This document shows, one piece after another, positions 44,761 to 56,922 of a stretch of DNA of 64,000 nucleotides. The notes beneath the pieces were generated by a model. The model was given only the letters and a program-made list of their open reading frames with translations, was not told where the DNA came from and ran no database searches. Numbering within the stretch: position 1 is the stretch's first letter; the number at the start of each line of letters is the position of its first letter. The stretch spans positions 124,001 through 188,000 of the forward strand of contig JAIUPT010000031.1 in the NCBI GenBank assembly GCA_022315425.1, in the 5' to 3' direction. The stretch is from Pseudevernia furfuracea (taxonomy: Eukaryota > Ascomycota > Lecanoromycetes > Lecanorales > Parmeliaceae). The position numbers were made by a program, and so were the translations under genes.

Positions 44761-44802
44761 AGAAGTGAGAAGTGAGAAGTGAGAAGTGAGAAGTGAGAAG
44801 TG
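44761..44802. repeat. Tandem array of AGAAGTG
   Basis: Six perfect head-to-tail copies of a 7 bp unit, preceded by a degenerate copy and followed by a GAGAGGG-rich stretch. Confidence 0.9.
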
Positions 44803-44944
44803 AGAGGGAGAGGGAGGTGGGAAATGAAGGAAGTGGAAAAGACTAGCTCAATAGGTACATGTATGTATGATGATGTATGATGTAAGGTATGTATGTAAAA
44901 GCGCGCGGAGAACGTTCATCTACTAGAGCGGCACTAGAGAGCGG

Positions 44945-45080
44945 TTAGAGTAAACTAAGGTACCTCTAACTTCCTTAAGTAAGGTACCCTTACGGCCTTA
45001 CCCTTAGAGTACCGTCTTACCGTACAATCCATTTGCTCGGTACCTTAAGGTACGGAGAGTCGGTACTATACCTTACCTAT
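44945..45080. repeat. Patch dense in GGTACC / AAGGTAC / TACCTTA
   Basis: Within about 135 bp the motifs AAGGTACC, AAGGTACCC, GGTACCTTAAGGTAC, GAGTACCG and CCTTACC recur in both orientations, so the segment is full of small palindromes. Similar AGAGTACC and TACCTTA strings occur at about 25340, 39200 and 56758. Confidence 0.6.
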
Positions 45081-45289
45081 TAGCTGCATCCTGTGCACAA
45101 AGTCTTAAATTGAGATACCTAAGGTATTGGAGTTACTTGGACAAGTCTCCTTCCTGTTGAGAAAGCGTCCAAGTGGCGCAAGTATAATTGCATGTTTGCT
45201 TAGCTATGAACTGATGTGTGCCAACTGCCAATGAAAATGACCCAATTGCAGATACACCCCCCATCATAACCGGTAACCTATCCTCCATC

Positions 45290-45886
45290 TTACACTTTCT
45301 CATGAGTCAACCATTCAATGTCACGATCAGAGAATCGGAAGCATGCCAGCGCAACCACAATGTTCGTCGCAGGATCCAAGTGCCGGAATATGGCGTCGCG
45401 AAGCTCGGTAGGCAAACGCTCAAATCCACCTCTCAGCCGAAGCCCCACGTTCGTAAAGGTGGTGAAGAAGGAAGGTCGGGGTGCAAGATGATGCAGGATG
45501 AGTTTGCGCAGGTTGAACGGTAGGTGGCCTTCATCCTCCCTGGACTCATCAACCACGTCCTCAAAGGAGCCATAAAAGCCACAACGGGGCTCCACAAGGA
45601 TCCGCTTGAGCCGCATGGTCGGCCAGGTCGGAGCGATGCCTTTGTGCCGCAGAAGATGCCAAGTAGCCGTGATCAGAGGCGGATAGTCGCGAAGCTCAAC
45701 CCGATCAAGGATGTCGAGCATGAGCTCTCCAGGAAGTTGGTAGATCGGGAGTGCGTAGAGTGCCTGAAGTTGCAGGCCAGCCTGGAAACGCTCCTCAATC
45801 GATTTTCTTGCTGCGTTGTCCTGCCTCTGAAACGTCGAGTGGGGCATGTTGTCCTTCGCGAAGTTGGGAGATTTGATAGAGACCAT
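45290..45886 (-). CDS. Protein with two F-box-like motifs
   Basis: Frame of 198 codons from the ATG at 45886; the Met at 45847 is an alternative start. An F-box-like helix set starts near residue 52 (QLPGELMLDILDRVELRDYP) and continues ATWHLLRHKGIAPTWPTMRL. A second LPxELRxxIF motif sits at the C-terminus (FERLPTELRDAIFRHLDPAT, ALACFRFSDRDIEWL). Family members usually pair such motifs with repeats, which are absent here. Its first 92 bases overlap the last exon of the gene at 45795-46691 on the same strand in another frame, so its true start may be later, or it may be a truncated gene carried in the 3' part of that transcript. Confidence 0.6.
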   Translation of the reverse strand: MVSIKSPNFAKDNMPHSTFQRQDNAARKSIEERFQAGLQLQALYALPIYQLPGELMLDILDRVELRDYPPLITATWHLLRHKGIAPTWPTMRLKRILVEPRCGFYGSFEDVVDESREDEGHLPFNLRKLILHHLAPRPSFFTTFTNVGLRLRGGFERLPTELRDAIFRHLDPATNIVVALACFRFSDRDIEWLTHEKV

Positions 45887-46691
45887 GCCAGATGTACCCT
45901 GAGAGATACCACGCGAGCACTGCTAGGACGATCAGATAGACGCCGGTTGGTAGCAAAGATCTTGGAAGCACGTTCAGTAGGAACGGGTCCAGGACTGAGT
46001 GCAATCAGCTCACCACAACTTCAACCAAAGAAGAAAAATCTTACTCACTGATGTCAACATTCACAGGGGGGACATTTTGCATAAGCGTCTTGTTGGTGGT
46101 GAAGTAATCTGCGGCAGCAAACACTTGAAGCAAGAGAAGAGAGTCAGGTTGGCGGGTCACTCGGTGATGGTCGAGACCTCGATCTGGTGAAGGACTAGCT
46201 TGGCGTGATTCAGAGTAAGTGGCGAGAGAAGTCACCAGATCTGGGGAGTCGAAGACTTCTTGTATCGGGTAAGTGGTGAGTGTGAAGGACGTTGGTTGCT
46301 GTTCAGCCCTGTCAGCGCTCAGCCAACATCAACACCATTATCGTCCTTGAAAGATAGAATTCGGTGAATAGAAGCGAGAATTGAGTGTCAAGGAACTCAC
46401 TGTAGCCACCCAGCAGATGCGAACTTCGTAGCGCTGGTGCTGCGTCAGTCTGTCAAGTAGAAACCATGCTTCAGTGCCTTTCGGACTAGCAGGACTTGGA
46501 AATGCTGCTGGTAGCTGGCGACGTAGTTCAGGGTTTGAGGGAGACAGCTCTTCGAGGTTAAGGTCTCCAAGATTGGGATGCTGTTGAGGGATTTGAATAG
46601 CTTCTGGTGCAAGGAAGATGGTCTTCTCTACGTTGCCATGAACTAGAAAAATGCACCAGGCTAGGCTTTGCAGATATGCCAGAAGCCGCAT
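45795..46691 (-). CDS. Conserved fungal ER membrane protein, possibly Pga1 (GPI mannosyltransferase II subunit)
   Basis: Exons 46691-46401, 46298-46049 and 45994-45795 (introns 102 and 54 bp) give 246 residues. A signal peptide (MRLLAYLQSLAWCIFLVHGN) precedes a lumenal domain: EKTIFLAPEAIQIP, LRRQLPAAFPSP, AWFLLDRLTQHQRYEVRICW, ATQPTSFTLTTYPIQ. The end is highly recognisable: FAAADYFTTNKTLMQNVPPV, ILDPFLLNVLPRSLLPTGVY, one membrane span, and a short cytosolic tail. I know this pattern from a conserved Pezizomycotina family. Assignment to Pga1, the partner of Gpi18 in GPI-anchor assembly, is from memory of the YEVRxCW pattern and is tentative. The 3' end overlaps the F-box ORF. Confidence 0.78.
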
Positions 46692-47014
46692 AGCTGGGCA
46701 TGACTATACTCACTTATGACCAATTGCGTGTTTGAATCGATCTCCGAACATCTTCTAGCAAGCGTTGGACGTGCTCGGCTGTTCGGATTTGCGGGACAGG
46801 TTCTTTGATACGGCCACACAATCTAGTCTATATAAAGTTAGGCTTGTTGATCGCTTGCTTCGCGCTTTCTGCAGGGGACAACAACAAACCACACACAACT
46901 TTCTCCTTCAGCACGACACTCTTCAAAATCTGCAGCAACCCCAACTTGCTGCTTCTTGTGACCTCAAACAATTCTTTACGTGGCATCTAGTAGAACCTCC
47001 TGTTTGCTTTCACC
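46692..47014. other. Divergent promoter: Pga1-like gene and alpha-tubulin
   Basis: 323 bp between opposite starts, pyrimidine-rich close to the tubulin ATG (CTTTCACC just before it). A TATATAAA lies near 46828. Confidence 0.5.
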
Positions 47015-48789
47015 ATGAGAGAAGTCATCAGCTTGAACGGTGAGTCCCCACAAACACGCGCCTCTGCATCCTTTTTTACCCCTCCATCTATACAGCAATC
47101 AACATACTGACTTCAAACGCGCACAGTTGGCCAAGCTGGCTGCCAGATCGCTAATTCTTGCTGGGAGGTGAGCAGTCTAGTGCATGCAGGGACACTCGCA
47201 CAAATAGCGGGGCTTTCTATCGAAATGGCTCGAGGACATGGCTAACAAATTTTGATAGCTGTACTGCTTGGAGCACGGCATTCAGGTGTGTACTTATCAT
47301 TACTTTATTCTCCATGGAGTATACAATTGGCGTCGAGTGTTTGCTGACGCGTTTCCTATTCTCAGCCTGATGGATACCTCACCGAAGAGCGCAAAGCCGC
47401 CGACCCAGATCAGGGGTTTAGCACCTTCTTCTCCGAAACGGGTATGAGATTATCAACACCACTGTTGTGAGACAAACGAGTCGCTAATTAAATTTTCTCT
47501 AGGCCAAGGCAAGTACGTTCCTCGTACCATCTACTGCGACTTGGAGCCCAATGTCGTCGATGAAGTCCGTACTGGTACCTACCGGAGCCTTTTCCACCCA
47601 GAACAAATGATCACTGGGAAGGAAGATGCATCGAACAACTATGCTCGTGGTCACTACACTGTCGGAAAGGAATTGATTGATCAGGTATTGGACAAGATCC
47701 GTCGTGTTGCGGACAATTGCTCCGGTCTACAGGGATTCCTGGTGTTCCACTCGTTTGGAGGAGGAACCGGATCTGGTTTCGGTGCCCTGCTCATGGAGCG
47801 TCTATCGGTGGACTATGGAAAGAAGTGCAAGCTGGAGTTCTGCGTCTACCCTGCTCCTCAAGTCGCTACCTCCGTTGTTGAGCCATACAACTCCATCCTG
47901 ACCACTCATACCACTCTCGAGCACTCGGACTGCAGCTTCATGGTCGACAACGAAGCTATCTATGACATCTGCCGTCGCAACCTGGGCATTGAACGACCCA
48001 ACTATGAGAACCTGAATCGACTGATCGCACAAGGTGACCTATCCCAAATCTGAGTATGGAGGCTAGCGCTAACGATATTCTCTAGTCGTGTCTTCAATCA
48101 CCGCCTCCCTCCGTTTTGACGGCTCGCTCAACGTCGATCTCAACGAGTTCCAGACCAACCTAGTGCCATACCCCCGTATCCACTTCCCTCTTGTCGCATA
48201 CGCGCCGGTCGTCTCCGCTGCCAAGGCATCACACGAGGCCAACTCTGTCCAGGAGATCTCGATGTCATGCTTTGAGCCCAACAACCAGATGGTGAAGTGC
48301 GATCCTCGCAATGGGAAATACATGGCTACTTGCTTGCTTTACCGTGGTGACGTCGTACCAAAGGATGTGCACGTTGCCGTTGCTACGCTCAAGACCAAAC
48401 GCACCATTCAATTTGTCGACTGGTGCCCAACTGGATTCAAGATTGGTATCTGCTACCAGCCACCCCAGATGGTGCCTAACGGAGATCTGGCTAAGGTCAA
48501 CCGAGCTGTGTAAGTGGTAACTCGCCCTTTGCCTCAATCGGGACACTGACCCTTGATTAGTTGCATGTTGTCCAATACGACCGCTATCGCCGAAGCATGG
48601 TCTGCCCTCTCACACAAATTCGATCTCATGTATTCGAAGCGTGCCTTCGTTCACTGGTACGTTGGTGAAGGTATGGAGGAGGGCGAGTTCTCCGAGGCCC
48701 GTGAGGACTTGGCTGCTCTTGAGCGTGATTACGAAGAGGTCGGTACAGACTCTGCCGAGGGTGAGGAAGGTGGTGAGGCCGAGTACTAG
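47015..48789 (+). CDS. tubA: Alpha-tubulin
   Basis: Alpha subunit of the microtubule heterodimer. Seven exons: 47015-47039, 47127-47167, 47259-47285, 47366-47441, 47503-48033, 48086-48509 and 48561-48789. They give exactly 450 residues, the standard length, with every junction in phase. Visible signatures: MREVISLNVGQAGCQIANSC, the tubulin GTP-binding GGGTGSGFGALL, DNEAIYDICRRNLGIERP, FEPNNQMVKCDPRNGKYMAT, FVDWCPTGFKIGI, and an acidic C-terminus ending EEGGEAEY with the terminal Tyr subject to detyrosination in other eukaryotes. Several very small 5' exons are usual for fungal alpha-tubulin genes. Confidence 0.97.
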
Positions 48790-49299
48790 ACGGTCAATCT
48801 CAGGTCTTTGGAGCTCGCTATAGCTTCTACTCTATGTGTTGGTCACCTCAAATTGCTCCCTGTGACCGGCGTTATTGTGTCTTGTGTGTTAAAATCCCTT
48901 GCGAATGGTTCTAGATCTTCCTGACGTGCACATGTCTGAAGACAAGACCTGGATGATTCAATGAAGCGGGTGTCTGCTATTAAGCGAAATTGAAGTATAG
49001 TAAATCAATGAAAACCAATGCTCTATCACCTGTCTGCCTACTGTACTCTACAAATCTCAGTAATTGATAGACTCAATTCGATTCAATCATTTACAGCGAC
49101 TGGTGAGGGCGGGATTAGCTCGAGATAGCGTCTTGACGGGTCGAGACTTGAGAAATCTTACCCCCACTCACTCGGGACTCGCGCGGCCGTGACCGCTATA
49201 GCGAGTGAGCTAGCTGAGCAGAGACACTTAGGTAACGCGCCAATCGATCTCGATTGCTGGAAGAGGCCCCATAGATGGATGGGCTCGGCGGGACCATGT
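48790..49299. other. Intergenic between convergent genes
   Basis: 3' regions of alpha-tubulin and the MFS gene. Nothing else seen. Confidence 0.5.
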
Positions 49300-50709
49300 C
49301 TAGCAATTGCAACCAAGACTCCAGAGAACAGACCAACCACCCGCGACAGCGCTGACGCCTGTGTAAAGAATCACAAGGCCGTACTCGGTTCCGTAACCCC
49401 AGTTGCTGCTGGAATGCCGAACCGCACCGCTCTGCAATAGCTCGATTCCGACGACGCCGCCGACCACGAACCCGACCCCACGGCCTCCGTTTAGGAGACT
49501 GTACACGACACCTGTGTCGACGGCCTCGTGGTGGGAGATGGCTTCCCTTTCTATCTCCTTGAGCGCGCCGCCCCAGGTCGACGAATACGCTCCGGCGAAA
49601 AAGCCGTAGGTGGCTGAGAAGAAGGCCAGTCCTACGACTCCGGATCGTGCAGCGAGGCCCCAGAGGAAAAAGACGGATAGTGCCGATCCGATTGCGGATA
49701 TGAATGTGATGTTGAACGGGGTCAGGCTGGAACGACCGAATAGGGGGAGGCCATCGCCGAGCATGCCAAAGGCGATGCACGAGAAGATGCCCGGCAGGTT
49801 GAAAATAGCGAGCATGAGGGAGCTGTCGGCTTGCGGTAGGTGCAAGACCTGCCTCGCGTAGCTTGGGAGGTAGGTCTGAGGGAGGCCGTAGCCGCTGCTG
49901 AAAACGATGTTGGCGATTTGGAAGATGTGGAATGTTGGATGGGTCAGGAACTTCCAGGGCGTCCGCCTGGGAGTATGGGGACGTGGATTTGTGCTCGGTT
50001 CCGTCCGGGGGTGCAGCAATGGTATGGCTAGGACGCCGCTGATCAGGGTGATTGCTCCCCAGATTCGGAGTGTATTCGGTAATCCCACTCTGCTGATCAA
50101 AGCTGGGGTGAGAAGTGGGGTTCCAGTGCCTACAATGTTCTTGGTAGCTAGAAGTACGCTATAAGCGTAGCTTTTCCGCCGAATGAACCATTCGTCGAGA
50201 TAGAGTGTTGTTGGGCTATACGCGAGAGCGCTCCCAAGACCGCAGAGTACACCTTGTGTTACGATCAGATGCCAAACGGCTGTACTAGAAGCTGATATGG
50301 CGAGGCTGGTGCTGGAGATCAGGAGTCCAACCATGGCCGCTGTGCGTCTCCATCGACGTAGGCGGCTAGAAAACAACGTTGATAGAAAGGGAAGAGAGAC
50401 GTAGAGAGCGCCATTGAGCGTTGTTCCAATAACTCCTGCGAGTCTGCTGCTATCCCGCAGCTGGAAATGTGTTACGTATTGCTCCTGGAGTACGCCATAA
50501 GACATAACAAATCCTAAGAGATATCATTGCTAAATTTTCCAAGCCCTTGTACCGCAGCAACCATTTGGCTTACCCCAAATTGGGAGCTGAAGAATGGAGC
50601 AGCCAATTAGAATCGTGGTAGCCGCCCTGCCAGGGTCAGGCTGGGATAAGGCATTTGATTGATGCTCAATTTGGTCTCCAATGTGAAGGTCGAAGTTGTC
50701 GTCAGTCAT
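49300..50709 (-). CDS. MFS transporter, monocarboxylate-permease type
   Basis: Exons 50709-50574 and 50513-49300 (60 bp intron) give 449 residues and twelve predicted spans. Exon 1 adds a polar N-terminus (MTDDNFDLHIGDQIEH) and the first half of span 1 (LIGCSILQLPIW), which continues across the junction as GFVMSYGVLQEQYVTHF, the usual MCT-like start. Other features: GTTLNGALYVSLPFLSTLFS, RRWRRTAAMVGLL in the 2-3 loop, GLGSALAYSPTTLYLDEWF, GVLAIPLL followed by a Pro/Arg-rich central loop, and GVVYSLLNGGRGVGFVVGG near the end. It is probably a plasma-membrane carrier of organic acids or similar solutes; substrate unknown. The ending WSLGCNC is short but plausible. Confidence 0.88.
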
Positions 50710-51227
50710 TGTGAATTAAAGTCCACTGCTCGATCAAGTGAATGCTTTTGTTGAACATGCCAACTCAGAAAATTGGATGATGTCAATTACCCTGTGGAAC
50801 AGGCTTTTGCTCAGAGCAGTTCCCACTCAGGTAGCCATTCAGCTTTCGGGATAGTGTTGGAAATAGGTAGTGTCGCTATGGACAATCCTGCTACTGCGTA
50901 TTGGATGATTGAGCAATGGGAGAGTAGAGGGAGGCTCAAAGCCGCGCCCTAAGGTAAGTATGGTCTGTCTTGGCATCTTAGCGTCTTGGCACTCGTTTTG
51001 TCGATCATCAAGCTGATCCCTACTTCGGTGCTTGGGGGCAACAATCAAACCCGCCCAAAGCAGAGAGCTCTTCCACAACCAGGCCCCCTTAATGATACAT
51101 CATCTGCATTCGGATTAGCTTCCCAAGCAGCTTGTCTTATCACTGACTATATATGCAGCGCTTATACGTCTCTGTCAGCGCTGAATATTAACATCCGCTC
51201 TCTGGACGGCCAAACATCGTCGAAGAC
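50710..51227. other. Divergent promoter: MFS gene and ede1
   Basis: About 520 bp between opposite starts. No gene seen; the frame at 50986-51294 runs over the ede1 start and is not real. Confidence 0.5.
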
Positions 51228-54200
51228 ATGGCTGACGTGGAGTCGGAGCAACGCGGGGTGCAGCGTATGTAGAGCTTTAAGTTCCGGTTTATAAATTTCG
51301 CATCAACTCCAGCTGACTGCGTTACGATTCCAGAGCATCCCAACCTCCACCTGAGCCCCGAGGAGCGGCGCCTCTTCGGCCAACTGTTTTCCGCAGCGGA
51401 TACCGAAAAGATCGGTGTGGTGACTGGAGAGGTGGCAGTGAAATTTTTCGAAAAGACACGGCTACCGCCAGACATACTAGGAGAGGTGGGCATATAGGGG
51501 ACCATGGGAGCTCAAGAACCGTGCTGACACGGGCAAAATAATACAGATCTGGCAAATTGCGGACAGTGAGAATCGGGGACTACTCACACCTGCTGGATTC
51601 GGCATTGTTCTGCGATTGATCGGATACGCGCAGGCAGGACGTCCAGTCTCCGCTGAGCTTGCATTGAAACGTGAGTGGATTCTACAACACTGAAGCGAAG
51701 ATGGGGATTTGACCGCGCGTCTCATAGCTGGTGGACCACTGCCCAAGTTCGATGGCATCACAGCTCCTCCTGCGCCACTGCAGATGCAAGCGCAGATGCA
51801 AGCACAGGCACAACCTCTGCAAGCCCAGAACAGTGGGCCCATCAGAGTTCCTCCGTTGACTCCCGACAAGGTTGCGCAGTACTCATCTCTCTTCGAAGAG
51901 TCAGGCGCCCAAAACGGAATTCTATCAGGTATGGCTATCTCCTGCCCAGCTACTCAAGCATTGATTGCTGACTCTTAATGCGCAGGCGAAACCGCAAAGC
52001 AAATATTCGAGCGAGCCAGGCTACCTAACGATGTGCTTGGACGCATATGGAACCTTGCAGACAGAGAACAGAAAGGGCATCTGGGACTGACGGAGTTCAT
52101 CATTGCCATGCATCTACTGGCATCTTATAAAAACGGATCTATGCGCGCCTTACCACAAATGCTACCCTCTGGGCTGTACGAAGCGGCAGCCAGACGAGGT
52201 GTTGCGCGACAAGTAACAGGCTCTCGGCCAACACCAGATGGCGTTCCAACATCTGCGATACCCAGGCAATTTACAGGCACAGGATATCCAGCCCAAACGC
52301 CACCTGCAGCTCGCCCACAGCAAGCACCCTTTCAGCAAGCGACTTCGACTGGAGATCAGTGGGTTATCAGTCCTCAAGATAAAGCACAGTTCGACCAGAT
52401 CTACGCTACTATTGATACACAAAACCGTGGATACATAACGGGAGAGCAAGCAGTGGGCTTCTTTAGCAACTCCAGGTTACCGGAAGATGCACTTGCGCAA
52501 ATTTGGGATCTTGCCGATATCAACTCCGAGGGCCAGCTCAATCGAGATGAATTTGCGGTAGCAATGTACCTCATCAAGCAGCAGCGTAGTAAAAAGGACG
52601 GCCGAGATGTACTACCACAAAGTCTGCCTTCTAACCTAATACCACCAAGCATGCGTCGTCAGCCTATAGCGCCGCAACAGCCTACCGCCCCAGTCTTTGA
52701 TAATGCTGCAAACATTACCGCGCCAAAATCAGCGTCCGAGGATTTGTTCGGTCTCGACGCATTTTCGGCTCCTTCCTCTCCACCGTTGCAGCCCCAGGCT
52801 AGGGCAACTGGCGACTCTGCGTATACTGCGACACCACCTCGTAATACGAGCTCACCAGTGCCTCAACCATTCCAGCAACAACAACAACAACAACAACCAC
52901 AGCCTCAGCCATTCCCGCAACAACAATCGCACTTTAAGCCATTCGTACCATCGTCATCTTTTGGACAAGCTATGATGACTCCTCAAGGCACTGGTACATC
53001 GACGAGCACAGCCAGTCCTGTGGTGCAGAATCGGGGTCTCCCGCAGCAGCAACAAAAACAGCCCTCTGCCATGGACGATCTACTCGGAGACAATGATCCC
53101 GAAGTCAGCAAGAGACTTACCAATGAGACATCGGAGCTTGCCAATCTATCAAATCAGGTCAGTAGTTTGACTGGCCAAATGCAAGATATCAAAACCAAGC
53201 GCGGCTCTACGGAACACGATCTATCTCAAGCACAATCTCAAAAGCGAGACTTTGAAAGTCGACTTACTCAGTTGCGATCTGCGTATGAGCAGGAGGTCAG
53301 AGAGGTCCAGGCGCTGGAGGAACGTCTGAGAGGCTCCAAGGTTGAGACACAAAAGCTTCAACAAGACATGGCAATGATCCAAGGCACCCACGAGGATCTT
53401 CAGAATCAACATCGACAGATCAGCGAGGCCTTCCATATGGATCAAAATGAGAACGCCAGTCTGAAAGAAAAAATCCGCCAAAGCAACGCAGAGATCGGCG
53501 AGATGAAGCCGCAGCTTGAGAAGGTGCGATCCGATGCCCGACAGCAAAAGGGTTTGGTAGCAATCAACAAGAAGCAGCTTGCTACCAACGAAGCTGAACT
53601 GGAGAAGGCAAAGGCCGATCTAGAGGCAGCTGCAAGAGAACACGAGGAAGCTACGCAAGAGCTGGAGCAGAGCAAACGCGATCTTGAGGCTTCGTCTCAA
53701 GCTGTCTCTCAAGTGAAATCTCAGGTCCGAAGTCCGCCAGCCGCAGTAGCCAGTCCTGTTCCATCCACCGCAAGCATGAATCCTTTTTTCCGTCGATCTT
53801 CTAACGCCACGACCGAGAAGGGAATGTCGCCTTTCCAAACGCAGAATGTTGCATCCCCCAACCACAACGCCTTCGACAGCTTTTTTGGGCCTTCTCTTGG
53901 GTCGTCGAATCAGACCTCTGTCCCCCAGCCATCCACCTCTTTCAAGAACGACCCCCCCAATACCCACCGTGAAGCACCTGAACAATCAATGGCTTCTAAC
54001 CAGTCTCAAAACTCGTCGTACGGTCCTGAAATTCCAACCCCATCAGGTTCTCCACCGCCTCTATCTAATTTTAGCGATTCCCCTCAAATTACCAACGAGC
54101 CGCCCGCGCCTCCGCAGTCTCGACAGATCACTTCGAGCTTCCTGCCATTCCGACCCAGTGTGGAGCGCTCTGACTCCGAGAGCCCATCAGTGAGAGCGAA

Positions 54201-55974
54201 TCCTCCTGCAAGTCGCATGGGTGATAGGTCCGAATTTGAGGGATCAACGGAAAGGCAGATCTCGACCGCTGAACCTTCCATACCCGAATCGCCAAGGCAG
54301 CACTTCGCTGAGATGGCTGCGAAGCCTCCTCAGGCGGACGCATCCCGATATACACCACCGTCTTCACAGCAGACCCCCACGGCATCCAGTGAAGGCATTC
54401 GACCGCAAGAAGCGGCCGTTCCCCACGAGATGGCCGAGTCCTCTGGTATGCCAAGCGCGACTAGGGATGTTCCTGGTGCGTTCCCTGGGGATGAGACACC
54501 AGAATCCGAGCCCAGCTTCCGCCGATCTATCACGACACCATACAGCAGCTCGAAGCTTGATCCTCGCGTTGATTCTAAACCTGGAGGTGGTGCTGTGGGG
54601 TCCGCGAAGGAGCCATTCAACACCACATCTGAGGCTAAACCAACTGGCATCGATCCTTTTGCTATGGCCAGTGACGCTTCGCATACTCCAGTCAAAGATG
54701 ATTTCGACTCAGCTTTCTTGGGTTTTGGTGACAAGGAAAAAGTGCCAGAGCAGAGGGGAAAAAACGCAACAACCAATGGCTTTGACTCGGCCGAGGCACC
54801 CAAGTCTCATGGCGAGTTCCCTCCGATCCAGGAATTCGGTGCAGAAGATGAAAGTGACAGCGATGAAGATCGTGGCTTTGGTGACGACTTCACAGCTCAC
54901 TCTGCCAACCGCACTGCAGAGTCTGGACCCAACCAGGCCTTACAGGCTCCTCCTGTCTCTGATGGTTTTGGGATGGCGCCAACTCGTCCTCTTTTTGGTA
55001 CCACTGACACCAATACCAGTCAACTGCCCACGCCTAGCGCTCAGACATCCCCGCCAACATATGATCAAACCGTGGGATCTCCACTTGACGAAGCTGGTCA
55101 TCGCAAGGAATCGAACCAGTTCCCGGCAGAGTATAGCGGCCTCCTACCTTCACGTGCTGATCCTACCTCGCCTACAACCTCGCCACCTCCGCAATCAGCT
55201 GTTGCGTCGCCCGTTGCCTCAACAGCCGGCATTGACAGAGGCCTGAACTTCTTCGGCGAAGACGCAACCGAGCAAGCAGCGGGCCATGCCACCACCGGCT
55301 CCTCTTTCCCACACGATCGCTCTCCAATGTCTCCAGGCGCATCAACAGCCGCACCTTATGCCTACACTCACACATCCTCGCCGCCACAACAGCAATCCCA
55401 GACTGGCTATCCTCCAGTCCCAGCCAAAGCTCCCGTCCACGACGATTTTGATGACGAATTTGGTGATCTTTCCGAAGCAAAGGAAGCTTCGGAAAAAGGC
55501 GACGATGACTTCACCTCCCATCACAATGACTTTGAAGACTTCAACCCAGTCTTTGACTCACCCGCCGCATCTCGCCACACAGCGCAATCCTCAAGCACAT
55601 TCCCCACCAATGACACCTTTGCCGATTTCGAGTCTCCCGTGACGGGTGCCGGTTCCTCGTCACGTCAACAGCAAGGGGTGCAACAAACACCTTCACATGA
55701 CTGGGATGCGATTTTCTCTGGATTGGACACGCCGCAGAACAATGGCGTGCAAGGTGGACATGGCAATGAATTTCCCAGTCCGCCGAGGGAGCAAAGTGGA
55801 AAGGCTGCGGAGAAGCCGGCGATGACGAGGACGATGACTGAAGATACAACAACGGATGATCCTATTTTGAAGGAGCTGACTGGAATGGGATATTCGAGGG
55901 GTGAGAGTCTGCAGGCGTTGGAAAGGTTCGACTATAACCTTGACAAGGTACGGGACTATTTACCCACTCTGTGA
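51228..55974 (+). CDS. ede1: Ede1/Eps15-type endocytic scaffold protein
   Basis: Early endocytic-site organiser at the plasma membrane. Exons 51228-51264, 51334-51485, 51547-51670, 51728-51928 and 51986-55974 give 1500 residues. Three EH domains: about 15-110 (LSPEERRLFGQLFSAADTEK), 150-245 (TPDKVAQYSSLFEESG, LGRIWNLADREQKGHL) and 298-395 (QDKAQFDQIYATID, LAQIWDLADINSEGQL). Then a Gln-rich stretch (runs of Q near 465-485), a long coiled coil (about 540-757), an NPF motif (MNPFFRR), a disordered Ser/Pro region with acidic DDF/EF-type motifs (DDFDDEFGDL, FEDFNPVF), and a C-terminal UBA domain (LTGMGYSRGESLQALERFDY). Domain order matches Ede1 exactly. EH domains bind NPF ligands; the UBA binds ubiquitin. 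Confidence 0.95.
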
Positions 55975-56922
55975 TCAATGACGAAATTAAGTACGGTTGC
56001 GTAACAGGCTGCCGATTTCCTCGCCTCGAAGTCATGAATTCAGGCCAGGAATCACGAGTTAGTATATAGGACGTCGCATATTGTCTCACAGGAACAGAGG
56101 AGGTAACGTTTCTCTCCACAACTTGATTTAGCGACCGCATGTTGCATTGTACAAAACAAGAAGTATCAAGCCCAAAAGGCCAGTCTATGCTCTTCACATC
56201 TAATCGAGCATTACACCAGCGTGATGAGTATTTTTTGATTCACATTTTATGTATGTAGCAAAACAAAACTATGCTGGTTCATCCTCCACTTAGTGTCGAA
56301 GGTCCAGGAGTCAGCTCTGGTGTCGTTCTCGAAGCTTTTCTCTCGAATGAAAGATCAAACGTTCATCGTCTTACTTTTCGGGTATTCGACCCAAAGGCCT
56401 TGCAAACTCAGTGGTGTCTCTGTTTTGAAGGCTGCACCTCAAGATCTTCTTTCCTTCATACCACTTCCGAATACAGTGCATTAAGGAGCCATGTCTGTTG
56501 TGATTCAGCTAACAATACTCTTATACTCTGTCAATTGAAGCCACCAGATAAAATTGCAGCGTCCTGACACCAGCGAGGCTGGGTACGCCATCCAATTGGC
56601 TTATCTGCATCCATACATATCCCTCGCAGTACGTACCTACTCGAGACAAAAGAGAGTTTCGTGCCGATCCCATCCTAAACCAATGGTCCCATATTAGTGC
56701 GCGCATCGCTCCTCGGATTCTGACCTGGACCCGCAGTTATTAGGCCTACCCGCAGTAGAGTACCTTAGCCTTGAAACTAGACAACGACAACGCATCTCCT
56801 CATGACCCACTGAGAATGTATAGATATGTTGGATTGGATCTGAGATTGCCGCATCAGCCGCTGGTTCCTGGCATTGTTCCTCCTTGTTACTCATCGCTTT
56901 GCATCATCGTCCGTGCTGAAAG
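55975..56922. other. Intergenic, nothing recognised
   Basis: Between co-oriented ede1 and the methyltransferase gene. Short frames only. Confidence 0.45.

Larger units (their letters stand above)
44075..45289. other. Intergenic with tandem and palindromic repeats
   Basis: No gene supported. It contains the 7 bp tandem array and the GGTACC/AAGGTAC-rich patch listed separately. Confidence 0.45.

Noticed and set aside
54221..55246. 341-codon frame inside ede1
   Set aside because: Out-of-frame reading of the Ser/Pro/Gln-rich disordered region; ede1 itself is continuous and ends in a UBA domain.
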